Shown: positions 50,215 through 60,510 of the stretch, piece after piece
How the letters are laid out: every line of letters begins with the position of its first letter
Position numbering within the stretch: position 1 is the stretch's first letter
Assembly (NCBI GenBank): GCA_001600355.1
Contig: BCJU01000002.1
Coordinates: forward strand, 1,860,001-1,924,000
Source of the DNA: Meira nashicola
Taxonomy: Eukaryota > Basidiomycota > Exobasidiomycetes > Exobasidiales > Brachybasidiaceae
Length of the DNA: 64,000 nucleotides
Direction: 5' to 3'
The notes under the pieces: model-generated
The model's input: the letters and a program-made list of their open reading frames with translations, nothing else
What the model was told of the DNA's origin: nothing
The model's database searches: none
Made by a program: the position numbers and the translations under genes

Positions 50215-51801
50215 TCATTTCAACAGTTTTTTTTGGCTTTAATCACAATTGATTTTTATCTTGTTGGCCAGCGGGATTAAATTTGCTGATATGAAGCTTT
50301 TGCATATTGTCACGAATTTTGTTTGCAATAATTTGATGTGATGGAATAAACAAGGGAAGAAATAAGCGAGGGGGAGTGATATTAAAATGAGAAAATTTTC
50401 ATTACGCCCAATAAATTCTCATCCGCGCTGCCTTTGAAGTGAAGATGTCACACGAGAATTTTTCAACGTTTTACCGCCTCTGTTTACTTTGCTCATGCTG
50501 ACTTCATTGTCTTGCATGTTGCCTCAAAAAAAGTATTATTTGATTATTGTCATCATCATCAAAGATTGAATTACTCGTACTGTGTCTTGATTATGAGCAA
50601 GACTTTTGCCGATTAAAAATTGAATGTGTTCAGTAGCCAATGTCAAAAGTACTTTTTCTTTCAATCTCACTCTCAAATTATAATCTTTTCTTCGTGCTTG
50701 ATGAAGTTTAATTTCGGTAAATACGCCGTTTTGCATCTCGTACAAATTCTTTTCATCGAATCGGACCTCAACTTGCCCATTCAAAAAAAGTGCCTCATTT
50801 AACCTTCCGATCATAGAAGGTGTTCGGAGATCGAAAAGAAAAAAGAAGTGATTAATAAATAAAATCGGACGTGTCCCATCACATTGGATATTATATGCTC
50901 CGAACATTCTCTGCTTGCTAAATAAATAACGCCCTATATACATATGATAATAGACCAAAATCACAACAAAATACGATCGTCATCCCCCTTTGCCAAGCTC
51001 TCATTAGCCAACCGGCACCGAACAAATAATAAACAATAAACAACCATCGGAGTCGGATTCATAACCCCGCGGAAATCGAAATCGAGATAAGCCAAAATCC
51101 CACTGACTGGTACGCACGTATGTAGAAGAAGATAGGCGTAAATTAGCCTTTACATACATATTTGAAATGACTTGCTTAAGCTTTGCTCCCTTTTTATTAT
51201 CTTTAATAAAATCAATTATGACGCACATTACACAAATTCTTAATTTCATCGAATGCCGTTGAGATAATTACCCTTACTGACGCACGCACAGCTGTACTAC
51301 GAATAAAGCTATCATTGCCGGCCGCCGTTCTCCACTTTTTATAACTGAGCAGGTTGATTGGATGAAATAAAATAATTTTAAAATTTAAACTGTGCGTTTG
51401 TGCATAGATCGAATGCGGGTGCCCCACGAATAATAAAAAAAAGAGAGGAAGTCGTGCCGTGCGAGACGCGTATCCTTTTTGCAATGAAGCCACGCATAAC
51501 CAAAAACATTTTGATTCGAAATTACGCCTTTTTCCTTTTTCTGTACAGAAAAATCCGCTTGCATACATACCTATGCGTACGCATGTAGGGCGGTTTATGA
51601 ACCTGGAAGTGACGATTAACAAGTGTTTTTCCGAACAAATGTGGATCAAACAAAGTGTGACATCCGATCTTCATTTCAGTTTGGCGTATATTTCTCTTTT
51701 TTTGCCATCATCTTGTGTGCCACTCGTTCAAATTTGTGCTCAGCCTGATTAATTTCTTCTATCTTTGACGGAATTATAAGCGCATTTATACAGCATCAAA
51801 G
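50215..51801. other. long intergenic region with one possible small gene
   Basis: About 1.6 kb between divergent starts. Apart from the minus-strand ORF at 50536-50814 I see only overlapping chance ORFs, AT-rich tracts and no tRNA or snRNA. Confidence 0.45.
50536..50814 (-). CDS. hypothetical small protein, 92 residues
   Basis: Open frame from ATG at 50814 (MIGRLNEALFLNGQVEVRF) to a TAA at 50536. The frame stays open further upstream to 50964, with another ATG at 50907 and a TATA-like sequence (TATATAGGG on the minus strand near 50935). Amino-acid composition is protein-like: alternating charged and hydrophobic residues and helical KDYNLRVRLKEKVLLTLATEH. No family recognised and no signal peptide. 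It could be a real short gene or a chance ORF. Confidence 0.38.
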   Translation of the reverse strand: MIGRLNEALFLNGQVEVRFDEKNLYEMQNGVFTEIKLHQARRKDYNLRVRLKEKVLLTLATEHIQFLIGKSLAHNQDTVRVIQSLMMMTIIK

Positions 51802-53403
51802 ATGAGCGCAGTCACAGCACAAAGGCCTTCTAGGTCGCTCTCTGTTGAAGAGAATAAAGTAGGAGGTAACTTTGTGAAAGGAAACGAATTGAGAACAGGA
51901 ACAACATCATCAAATAGCAGTGGCAGTGGTTCTTCGTATGTTGCCGGTCCTTCAAATTCGGGAATCTTGTGTAATGCTCATGAAGCACCTCCAAAAACTG
52001 GAAAGATGGATGGTGGAATTGGATCAAAGCTTAAAGCTGCATTTACCCATCAACAACCAGGTAAACAAATCAAATCAAATGGTAAACCTTTAGGCAAAAC
52101 ATTTCATCGTGAACAACCATTACCGCAAATTCATGAAGGAGGAGAAGTATTGAGAATAGATCCGCGCGGTCCTGATGCTCCTGTTGGAGATGGAGTAGTA
52201 TTAAGTTCAGGTGAAACAAGTGATGATGAAGCACAACCTGGATCTCCTAGCGGACAATCTTCAAGTAATGATGGAACTGCAGATAGCGATAATGGCAGTA
52301 ATGGGTTCTTATCACCCGGTGGCTCTCAAACAAACAGGGCACGCTCAAATACCGCTTCTACGGAATTATCAGATAGCGGATCGAGCGTTTGTAAGATCAA
52401 ATTTGCACCTTTACCTACTTCAGGTCGTCTCAAGCGTGCCAATTCTATCACGATCGGTGTTGCAGCTAGAAGTCAATTACTTCAAAGTCAAGGTTCAGGA
52501 AGACAAGCGGGAAATGCTGCCGCATGGCAACAACAACAACAACAACGACAAAATGAAGATCAACATGGAAGGCAAAACGATCAATATACCGACGGCTCTC
52601 GCTATTCCGGAATCCAGCCTACGCAAGATCAATCACAAGACCCTGTCGATTTGGGAGAAGAGATCCGAAAAGGAGCATCTAAAGCATGGAATCGCTTCCG
52701 TAGAGGCAGCAGTGTTTCATCTTCCGGCAGTAGCAAATCTGATTTGGAACAGAAAGAGAAATCGCCGCCAGCAAGGGAAAAGTCATCGGAAGAAGACGAA
52801 GAGTCAGCTTTGGACATTGGAACAGGAGAAAAGACTCCGAAGCGCTCACAAAGTCCTACACACATCAACAGCCGTCATTACGAAGATGAAGTTGATCCTG
52901 AAGGAGCACAAACACCGCGTCACAGTATGCAAAGACGTGTTTCGACTGGTACGTTTATCGGACATGCTTCTTTTCGTCAAATGGAAGAAAGACGTAAACG
53001 TGGAGATGCTGTTAATGAAAAGATGAGTTATGAAGATGCTGAAAGACAAAATGAAGCAACTCGATTTATCGAAATGTTGGGACATACCGGTGCAGGCAAA
53101 GAGATTTATCATCATGCCGATAGCCATCGAAAGAAAGAATACAAGGTCAAACGTGATGATCAGGGTAAATTGATCGAAGTTGTTGGTATTGACGAGAAAG
53201 GATCAGAGATGGATACCTCCTCAGAATCTGAGAGAAGCAGAAGCACTGGAACGCACATTGAAGAAGACGAAGATGATGAAGAGACTCGTGAAGCAGAGGA
53301 ATTGGCCGATCGAGCGCTCAAAGGACATAGCGAAAAAGCAATTAAGGCTGGAGCGGTGGAGAAGATGGAAAAGAAGAGAACTTTCGGATTAGGACGGAAA
53401 TGA
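51802..53403 (+). CDS. disordered, charged protein of unknown function
   Basis: 533 residues, one exon. Ser/Gly/Asp-rich, with a glutamine run near 242-247 and repeated SP sites (KTPKRSQSP). A short motif LPTSGRLKRANSITIG (about 203-218) and a more conserved-looking segment about 385-465 (RRVSTGTFIGHASFRQMEER.., ATRFIEMLGHTGAGKEIYHH) suggest binding regions. The end is acidic, then basic (EKKRTFGLGRK). RRVST fits a protein-kinase-A site. No family recognised. Confidence 0.72.
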   Translation: MSAVTAQRPSRSLSVEENKVGGNFVKGNELRTGTTSSNSSGSGSSYVAGPSNSGILCNAHEAPPKTGKMDGGIGSKLKAAFTHQQPGKQIKSNGKPLGKTFHREQPLPQIHEGGEVLRIDPRGPDAPVGDGVVLSSGETSDDEAQPGSPSGQSSSNDGTADSDNGSNGFLSPGGSQTNRARSNTASTELSDSGSSVCKIKFAPLPTSGRLKRANSITIGVAARSQLLQSQGSGRQAGNAAAWQQQQQQRQNEDQHGRQNDQYTDGSRYSGIQPTQDQSQDPVDLGEEIRKGASKAWNRFRRGSSVSSSGSSKSDLEQKEKSPPAREKSSEEDEESALDIGTGEKTPKRSQSPTHINSRHYEDEVDPEGAQTPRHSMQRRVSTGTFIGHASFRQMEERRKRGDAVNEKMSYEDAERQNEATRFIEMLGHTGAGKEIYHHADSHRKKEYKVKRDDQGKLIEVVGIDEKGSEMDTSSESERSRSTGTHIEEDEDDEETREAEELADRALKGHSEKAIKAGAVEKMEKKRTFGLGRK

Positions 53404-53553
53404 TTTGTATCAATGACCCCCTTACCATACTGTGTATATTATAACCATCTATTTAATCATCATATTTGCTTGGATTACTAAAAGAAATGCTTGAATTATG
53501 ATACAATTGAGCTTTTTGCACTATGCTAACATCAAAGCTTTTACTTGCGGGTA

Positions 53554-54237
53554 TTATCCCAATAATGCGTTTAGGATATCGTCATCAGAAATGCGTTGAA
53601 TATTTGCGCCACGATAATTTTTCCTTGAAAGAACGTCAATCACTTTATCTTGTTCAAAACCCATTCCAGTGAATTTAATTACATCTTCTTTACGTAATCC
53701 TGCACGTTGGATTGGATCATCTTGAACTGCTGCCGAAGAAGGACCATTTTGTCCTACTTTTGTTGTTTCAACTTTTGAAACATCTTGTTTTGCATAACAA
53801 TCTGTCCAGAATTTTGCTGTTTCCTCAAATCCTTTCTTATCGGCTTTGTAATGAGATGCAACTTCTGCATCTTGAGGATCATCCGGTTCGGGTGAACAAA
53901 GAAGTGAACGTAAGGATACCAAAGTGGAGCGTAATGTCAAAACTGGTGTCCAAGCTTTTGGCGTCAAGATGTCTAAACAAATTGCACCTGAAGCACTTGA
54001 AATGTTTGGATGATATACTTTGGTAATGAATTTCATTTTTAGTGGTTGAAATGGATATCCTTCTACTACTTCTATATCCACTTTGAAAGATCCACCTTGA
54101 TATGGACTTCCTTCTGGTCCGGGAAATGTACCGATCAAATGACGAATATTTTCGTCTACAATCGAAATCGTCAATCCTGATTCTTTATCATTCTGTATAT
54201 CTGTAATTTCCTTTTGTATCCGCCTTGCAGGATTCAT
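53554..54237 (-). CDS. UBC1: ubiquitin-conjugating enzyme E2 of UBC1/UBE2K type, with C-terminal UBA
   Basis: 227 residues. UBC fold (1-150): PGPEGSPYQGG, YPFQPLKMKF, HPN at 76-78 and active-site Cys 88 in GAICLDILTPKAW; the LLCSPEPDDPQDAEVA loop follows. A linker leads to a UBA domain (about 180-227) with the TGMGFEQDKVIDVL signature. The E2-plus-UBA layout is diagnostic of Ubc1/E2-25K, which extends Lys48-linked chains, notably with the anaphase-promoting complex. The length is normal. It lies on the minus strand, divergent from SIN3. Confidence 0.96.
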   Translation of the reverse strand: MNPARRIQKEITDIQNDKESGLTISIVDENIRHLIGTFPGPEGSPYQGGSFKVDIEVVEGYPFQPLKMKFITKVYHPNISSASGAICLDILTPKAWTPVLTLRSTLVSLRSLLCSPEPDDPQDAEVASHYKADKKGFEETAKFWTDCYAKQDVSKVETTKVGQNGPSSAAVQDDPIQRAGLRKEDVIKFTGMGFEQDKVIDVLSRKNYRGANIQRISDDDILNALLG

Positions 54238-54934
54238 CCTTGTAAACTCGTGATGAAGGTAATATGTTTAGGTGGAGTAAAAGGAAGAAAGACACAAAAA
54301 ATCATATGATAAATCATCCCCCCAGGCCGGCCGACCGTCTTTGTAATCGGTGGCCGTATACCGATAGTTTTGGCCGATTCGTCCACCAAACCCCAGATTC
54401 AATGAGCTTAGACTAAATACACGTGCAAAATACCCATAACAGCTTGCAAATCGGGCTCGAGCGTCTTTGGAAGGAAGAATACTGTTGAAGTGCATACGCG
54501 TTTTAATATGTTATGAAAAGCGCGGAGGATATGTATCTGGTTATTCACAACTGGTAAAAAGTTCGCGTTCTATTCACTGTTATTTTGCCCATTCTTTTAG
54601 TTTTTTTTGCCCTTACGTATCGGAAACGGTCCTGTCGTATGTCCATTTTCCTTCACATGGCCCATCCAAATTCCAAGAGGGAGCGGACGTCAAAAGAAGG
54701 AGAGAACACGAGCCATCCGGTTAAAAGTGGTTATTTTTTCTTCCCATCATCACCTTCTTAAGGCCGATAGTACGCCCTTGTCCACAAGCACTTTCCCTTC
54801 TGCCGTGTATGTGGTAAACTTCGGCAAGGTTGTCATTCATCCTCAACCGGTCGGTTGCTAAATGACATTGAATACGAAAGACACGTAGAAGGAAAATTCA
54901 ATCAAACAGAAATCTTTTTTCAACAATTGCAAAG
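54238..54934. other. divergent promoter region, UBC1 / SIN3
   Basis: About 700 bases. ORFs at 54467-54861 in two frames do not read like a SIN3 N-terminus and have no splice fit; not called. Confidence 0.45.
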
Positions 54935-57900
54935 ATGGCTACGCTCAACGTAAAGGATGCCTTGTCCTATTTGGACCAAGTCAAAGTACAATTTTCTGAA
55001 CAACCTGATGTCTACAACCGATTCTTGGATATCATGAAAGATGTAAGTAAACCAAAGCGGATGAATGCGGAAATGCTCTCAAACATAGCATGACACTAAT
55101 CTCCTCTTCCTCTTCCATTTTTGTTACACAGTTCAAAAGCCAATCTATCGATACACCAGGCGTTATTGAACGTGTCTCAACCCTTTTTCGAGGCCATCCA
55201 AGTCTAATACAAGGCTTTAACACATTCTTACCCCCTGGATATAGAATCGAATGTAGTTCTGATCCAAGCGAAAGCAATTTGATCACCGTCACAACACCTA
55301 CAGGTACAACAACACAAACACCGGGTGGAGTTGGCATTGCCGGCGCTATCAATCGAGCCGGTGGCCCTGCACCTAGACCCAGAGATCCAGCGGAAGGGCA
55401 TGGTCATCAACATCCACCTCCAGTCTTACCTCCAGGAAGTCTACATCATCGCCCACACTCTCCTGGTGGTGCTCCAACTACGCCTGGTGCCGCTGCCGGT
55501 GCTGGCGTCTTGAGTCATTCAGATGCCAATGCTATGAACGATAAACGCCCGCCAGTAGAGTTCAATCATGCAATCACCTATGTCAACAAAATCAAACAAC
55601 GCTTCTCAAACGATCCAGATACATACAAACAATTTTTGGAAATACTTCAAACATATCAAAGGGAGCAAAGACCGATTCAAGACGTTTACGCTCAAGTCAC
55701 TACTCTTTTCGAAAACGCAAAAGATCTTTTGGATGAATTTAAACAGTTTCTACCCGATACAAGTGCTGGCGGTCAACAAAGCGGTGGCTTGTTTGGCTTG
55801 ATGGGACAAATGACATCCGGCATGGGTCCAGGTAGCGTTGGCGCTCCAATGCCAATACATAGAATGGATCCAGTTCACGACAAGAAATCTGGTATGGTTG
55901 GACCCGGCGGCCAAATGGTAGGAGGCCCAACACCGAGTCGAAAGAAGAGAAGCGCAAATCCAGCCGTTGCCGATACTGGAAGGCCGGGACAGAAGCCAAA
56001 GAAGTCCAAAAGTGGACATCACAAAGACCGTTCCCCGATGCGGGAAATGAGTCCTTCTTTCCATGGAATGGCTCCTCCAGGTGCTCTAATGCATCCGTAT
56101 GGACCTGAGGGCGGTATGTTGCCTCCAGAAGCAATGATGCAGCCGGGTATGATGGGACCACCCGGAATGCCTGGCATGGCTCCTAGCATGCCACCTGGTC
56201 AAAGTGCATTAGCTACGGTAGATGAAGTTGCCTTCTTTGAACGTGTTAAGAAGCACATCGATGATCGGCCGACATACATTGAATTTTTGAAGTTGTTGAA
56301 CCTTTTCACACAAGATATAATAGATATGAGAACGTTAGTCGATCGAGCAGCTCTCTTTATTGGAGGCCAACGGGATCTATTCACTACATTCAAGTCTTTG
56401 TGCGGTTATGACATGGGCAAGAACGGATGGCTAGACAATGAAGATCCAATCATCGAAAATGTACCCGCAATTCAGCGTGAACGGGTCGATCTTAGCACAT
56501 GCAAGATCCATGGAGCATCATACCGCAAGCTTCCCAGGGCAGAAATTAGTGTCGCTTGTTCCGGTCGTGATCCGATGTGCTGGGAGGTATTGAACGATGT
56601 TTGGGTAAGCTATCCGACTTTGGCATCAGAAGGAGAAGGCTTCAACCCACACAAGAAGAATGTGTACGAAGATGCACTTTATAGAAGTGAAGAAGAAAGG
56701 CACGAATATGATTATCATATCGAAGCCAACCTACGGACAATCGCCTTGCTTGAACCAATCGCGGCAAGAATAAGTATGATGGATCACGAAGAAAGACAAG
56801 CTTTCCGTTTGAAACCGGGCTTGGGTGGTCAAAGCAAAAGCATTTATCAAAGGGTCATCAAAAAAATCTACGGACGGGATCATGGGGTTGAAGTCATTAA
56901 TGCTCTGCACGACAACCCTTGCAATGCCGTTCCCGTTGTATTGGCTCGATTGAAGCAGAAAGACGAAGAATGGAAACGCTGTCAACGAGAATGGAACAAA
57001 GTCTGGCGTGAAGTTGATGCACGAAATTACTACAAATCTTTAGACCACCAAGGCGTGAACTTTAAGTCGTCAGACAAGAAGGCAATCACCTCCAAGGCAT
57101 TTGTTGCAGAGATCGAAAGCAGACGAATTCAACAGATTCAAAGACGGCTTGCTCTAGATGCAAGTTTACCGCGACCCAAAGTGGATCATCAGATGACGTA
57201 TCAGTTGGACGATTTGAATGTTTTGGTTGATGTCGTTAAGCTCTCGTTCAGCTTCTTAGACCGTGCTGCATATAACAAAGCAGATTGCGATCGGATAGAG
57301 TCGTTTTTGCGTGGATTCTTACCCAGGCTCGTCGGTATGGATGAAAGAGTGTTTGAAGAGATGATAAATGGTGATGTAGTTGTAGACGAGGACGACGAAG
57401 ACGATGAAAGTGAAGTCGCAACAGATGATGAATCCACTGATGGTCAAAGAAGAAAAGGTCGTCATCACAACGATTTAAGAAGGAAAGTGCTTAAGACACA
57501 GGCAGAGAGTAACAAGACTGGTGTTGAAGGTTCAACCGAGATCAATGCTGATGATGTTGAAATGGCTGATGCTAATGGCACTACGGAAGCCGAAGCAGAA
57601 GGTACATCAGCAGCAAAAGCAACTTGGGCAAGCACTGATGCATCTCAAGCATTTGATTCTACCACTGGTCAAACCAACAGTGTCGATAATGCAGCCAGAT
57701 CGGCACGTAAAGGTGTAAATTTCTTCTGTTCTACACCTCATTACGTCTTTGTACGATTATTGCAATTGTTATATGCACGCCTTTCGAAGATGAAGCAACT
57801 CGGAGTGCAAATGACTCAAGAGCGAATCGGTCGTGGACAAAGCGCTGATCGTAGTAAAGGAAGGGCAAATCCGATCGCTTTGGAATTGGGTCTGCAAGAC

Positions 57901-58869
57901 CCCAGCACTGGTCCAGCTGCTATTGTGGGAGCGACTGCCGCTTCTGCAACTGCAAATGGAGATCAAACTGTTTCGGGTATCACTTTACATCCATCGCGCT
58001 ATTACGATACTTTGCTTGATCTTACTGAAAAGTTTTTCGATGGTGAATTGGACAGCAACACTTTCGAGGAAAGCGTTCGGTATATGTACGGCATTGAAGG
58101 TTACATTGTATTTACCATTGACAAGGTTGTTGGAGCGTTGATTAAAGCGGCTCAAGTGATCATGACTGACAATAAAAGTCAAGAATTACAAGGAATTTTG
58201 GAAAACGATCGTGGACAAGACTACAAAGACCATATCGCTCGCCGGATGAAAGCAGAATCCATCATCGGCAAGGATGAAAATTTGTACAGGATTGAATGGC
58301 TGCCAAACAATGCGACAGTTCCTGCACCGGCAACAGATGAAGAAGAACCTTCGCTTGACGGAACAATGTTGATCCAATTGCTTTCCCGAGATGATCTCAC
58401 TTTGGATGAAGAATTTGAATCTGGAACGGCACAAGAGAAATGGCTTTACTATATTTCAAGCTACACCCTTTGGACACCAACAGAAGGACTTTTGCAAGAA
58501 GCTAAAGGACCTTTCCTTGATCGAAGTCTCAAAGTTCGTCGAGAGATTGGAGATGATCAAGGTACAGCTTATAGAACCCGAAACGGTTTGGAGATCAAAG
58601 TATGCATTTCCACGTATAGATTATTCTTTGGACAAGAATCAGAGGACTACTTTGCCCGTCTGTTGCCCAAGAGTACTCGCGATCGACAAGATCGAAAGAT
58701 CAAATCTTTGAACCATAAGCGGGCTACCAAATTCACTGAATGGGTAGAGGCTAAACATAATGACCTTACCGGAACGGCGATAGAAGCGGAAGAGAAACCC
58801 GATGCAACCCCCACGGCCAACACTGAAGCGGAACCAACTGAAAAAGCAGCAACTACCGAAGCTGTTTAA
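54935..58869 (+). CDS. SIN3: transcriptional co-repressor SIN3 (histone deacetylase scaffold)
   Basis: Exon 1 54935-55042 and exon 2 55132-58869, joined in phase 0 over an 89-nt intron (GTAAGT donor, CTAAT branch, ACAG acceptor); 1281 residues. PAH1 is at 6-75 ([17 protein letters not shown].., [25 protein letters not shown]), PAH2 about 178-245, PAH3 about 399-465. The HDAC-interaction domain is about 490-690 ([16 protein letters not shown].., [11 protein letters not shown]). The Sin3 C-terminal domain is about 898-1225, split by an acidic insert ([11 protein letters not shown]). SIN3 brings the Rpd3-type deacetylase to repressors that dock on the PAH domains. The start is unusual: PAH1 begins almost at residue 1, while yeast and animal SIN3 have long N-terminal extensions. 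Confidence 0.96.
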
Positions 58870-59143
58870 TAGAATCCTTTTTCCCTATTTGTTCTCATAT
58901 ACACTTGCTTGTTTTTTGTGCTCCTTTCTCCTTATATTTGTGCAATGTATCAGTTTTGAACTTAGACTGCATTTTTCCGATTAAGAGAACGTTATTGGTA
59001 GCTATTATCGTTATTGGTAGGTTCTGAGGGCAGGAGAAATTGTTTACGCGACTACCAGGAGCTTCTATTCTAATTTGAGTCAGGCACCAGCCAAACCCGC
59101 ACGGGTTGAGCGGGAACACGACTTCTTTTGACGCGTTTAATAA

Positions 59144-60436
59144 ATGGGAGAAAGTGTTGGTTTGGAATCAATGTTGGACGAGTACATGCGTTTGCATCCT
59201 GATTCACATGATCATATCGAGATGACGACATTACGAAGATCGACAAGGAAGAGCACTCAGGCAAGTGATGGTAGTGTGAATACGATTGTGGCTTTGCCTG
59301 AAAAGGGACGTAGAGTAAGATCCGCAAAGATCTCAGCAATAAAAGTTCAAGATGATGAAGTAAAGGGGATTATCGTCGAAGCAATGTCGTCAAAAGGGAA
59401 GCGAAAAGCAAAAAAGGATGTAAGTGAAGCGATTCAATCTGCATCTGGAAAGACGGCAAAAGCCTCTAAGAAAGTCCATGTGACAGAGGATGAATCGATT
59501 GAGGATAAGTTTGATTCCGTAGAAGCAAATCGATTAAAGCAAATGTTACATTATGAAAGACAGATCATTGAAAATGAACGTAAAAGGCTTGAAAGAGAAG
59601 GATGTAAGAATATTGATGCAGAAATGGAAAATTTTGCAATTATTGGAGTTGATGAAGTTGGAGTTGGACCATTAGCAGGACCTTGCGTAAGCGGAGCAGT
59701 CGTTTTAAGTATCGGAGTTGCGGATTCAATATCAAATTATAATTTAGCAAATTTGTCTGGAATCAATGATAGTAAAAAACTCAAACCTGCTCAAAGGGAA
59801 GCTTTAGCAATTCAAATTAAACAATTTAGTATGGCAAACAATCTTGGCATTTGTACTTCACAAGAAGTTGATACACTTAATCCAAGAGGAGCATCTATGG
59901 AAGCAATGCGAAGAGCTGTAACTGGATTACTAGAAGGACCTTTGAAAGAATTTCGTATTCACCTTTTAGTAGATTATCATACCGTTCCTGGTATTCCAGA
60001 CATAATCGGACAAACATGTTTAGAAAAAGGTGATGCAAAATCACAATCAATTGCCGCTGCTTCGATAATTGCAAAAGTGTTTAGGGATGAATATATGCTC
60101 AATCTTCATAAAATTTATCCACATTTTGGTTTCGATAAAAATGCAGGTTATGGAACTGCAACACATATGGCAGCTTTAAAAAGTGGATTAATTTGTCCTG
60201 AACATCGATTATCTTTTACACCTGTTCGTCTGGCTTATGAGAAAATTCAAGAGGCAAAACAGAAGACGGAAGAAAGCAGCACTACTGCCACCGATCTAAT
60301 CCGCTCAGACAGTCAAAAGGAGAATGAGTTACCCGACGAAGTGGTTGAAGATGCAGGTGGTCGATCAACATCTAGAAAAGGGAAATCTTCACTTGTAAAA
60401 CCTTTACGTACCTCGCGGAAGCCGAACAAGAAATGA
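59144..60436 (+). CDS. ribonuclease HII of bacterial (RnhB) type with nuclear-like N-terminal extension
   Basis: 430 residues. The catalytic domain (about 165-370) matches bacterial RnhB, not eukaryotic RNase H2A: GVDEV..GPLAGP, INDSKKL, the NPRGASMEAMRRAV helix, AKSQSIAAASIIAKVFRD, YPHFGFDKNAGYGTATH and CPEHRLSFTPVR. The DEDD metal ligands are Asp 170, Glu 171, Asp 277 and Asp 315, all present. The GRG motif that senses the ribose 2'-OH is GVG (173-175). A preceding helix (RLKQMLHYERQIIENERKRLEREG) resembles the Firmicutes RnhB lead-in. The first 110 residues are basic and Ser-rich with KGKRKAKKD (nuclear signal candidate), no mitochondrial presequence. It would incise RNA-DNA junctions or remove single ribonucleotides. 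It converges with RPC19, 74 bases between stops. Confidence 0.9.
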   Translation: MGESVGLESMLDEYMRLHPDSHDHIEMTTLRRSTRKSTQASDGSVNTIVALPEKGRRVRSAKISAIKVQDDEVKGIIVEAMSSKGKRKAKKDVSEAIQSASGKTAKASKKVHVTEDESIEDKFDSVEANRLKQMLHYERQIIENERKRLEREGCKNIDAEMENFAIIGVDEVGVGPLAGPCVSGAVVLSIGVADSISNYNLANLSGINDSKKLKPAQREALAIQIKQFSMANNLGICTSQEVDTLNPRGASMEAMRRAVTGLLEGPLKEFRIHLLVDYHTVPGIPDIIGQTCLEKGDAKSQSIAAASIIAKVFRDEYMLNLHKIYPHFGFDKNAGYGTATHMAALKSGLICPEHRLSFTPVRLAYEKIQEAKQKTEESSTTATDLIRSDSQKENELPDEVVEDAGGRSTSRKGKSSLVKPLRTSRKPNKK

Positions 60437-60510
60437 ACCTAAAGAGCACAGCACTTACGTGTACAATAAGCATTACATTTGTTACAAATACAGTATATTA
60501 ATCACAATCA

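Noticed and set aside
54467..54861. Upstream ORFs as the missing N-terminal exon of SIN3
   Set aside because: No SIN3-like Gln/Pro-rich content and no donor in the right frame.
59144..60436. Call as eukaryotic RNase H2 subunit A (RNH201)
   Set aside because: The GxSxxAAASIIAKV context, the GYGTATH segment and the CPEHRLSF end are RnhB-like; the motifs typical of eukaryotic H2A (for example a DSK..L followed by the long VSAASICAKVARD region and its tail) do not fit.
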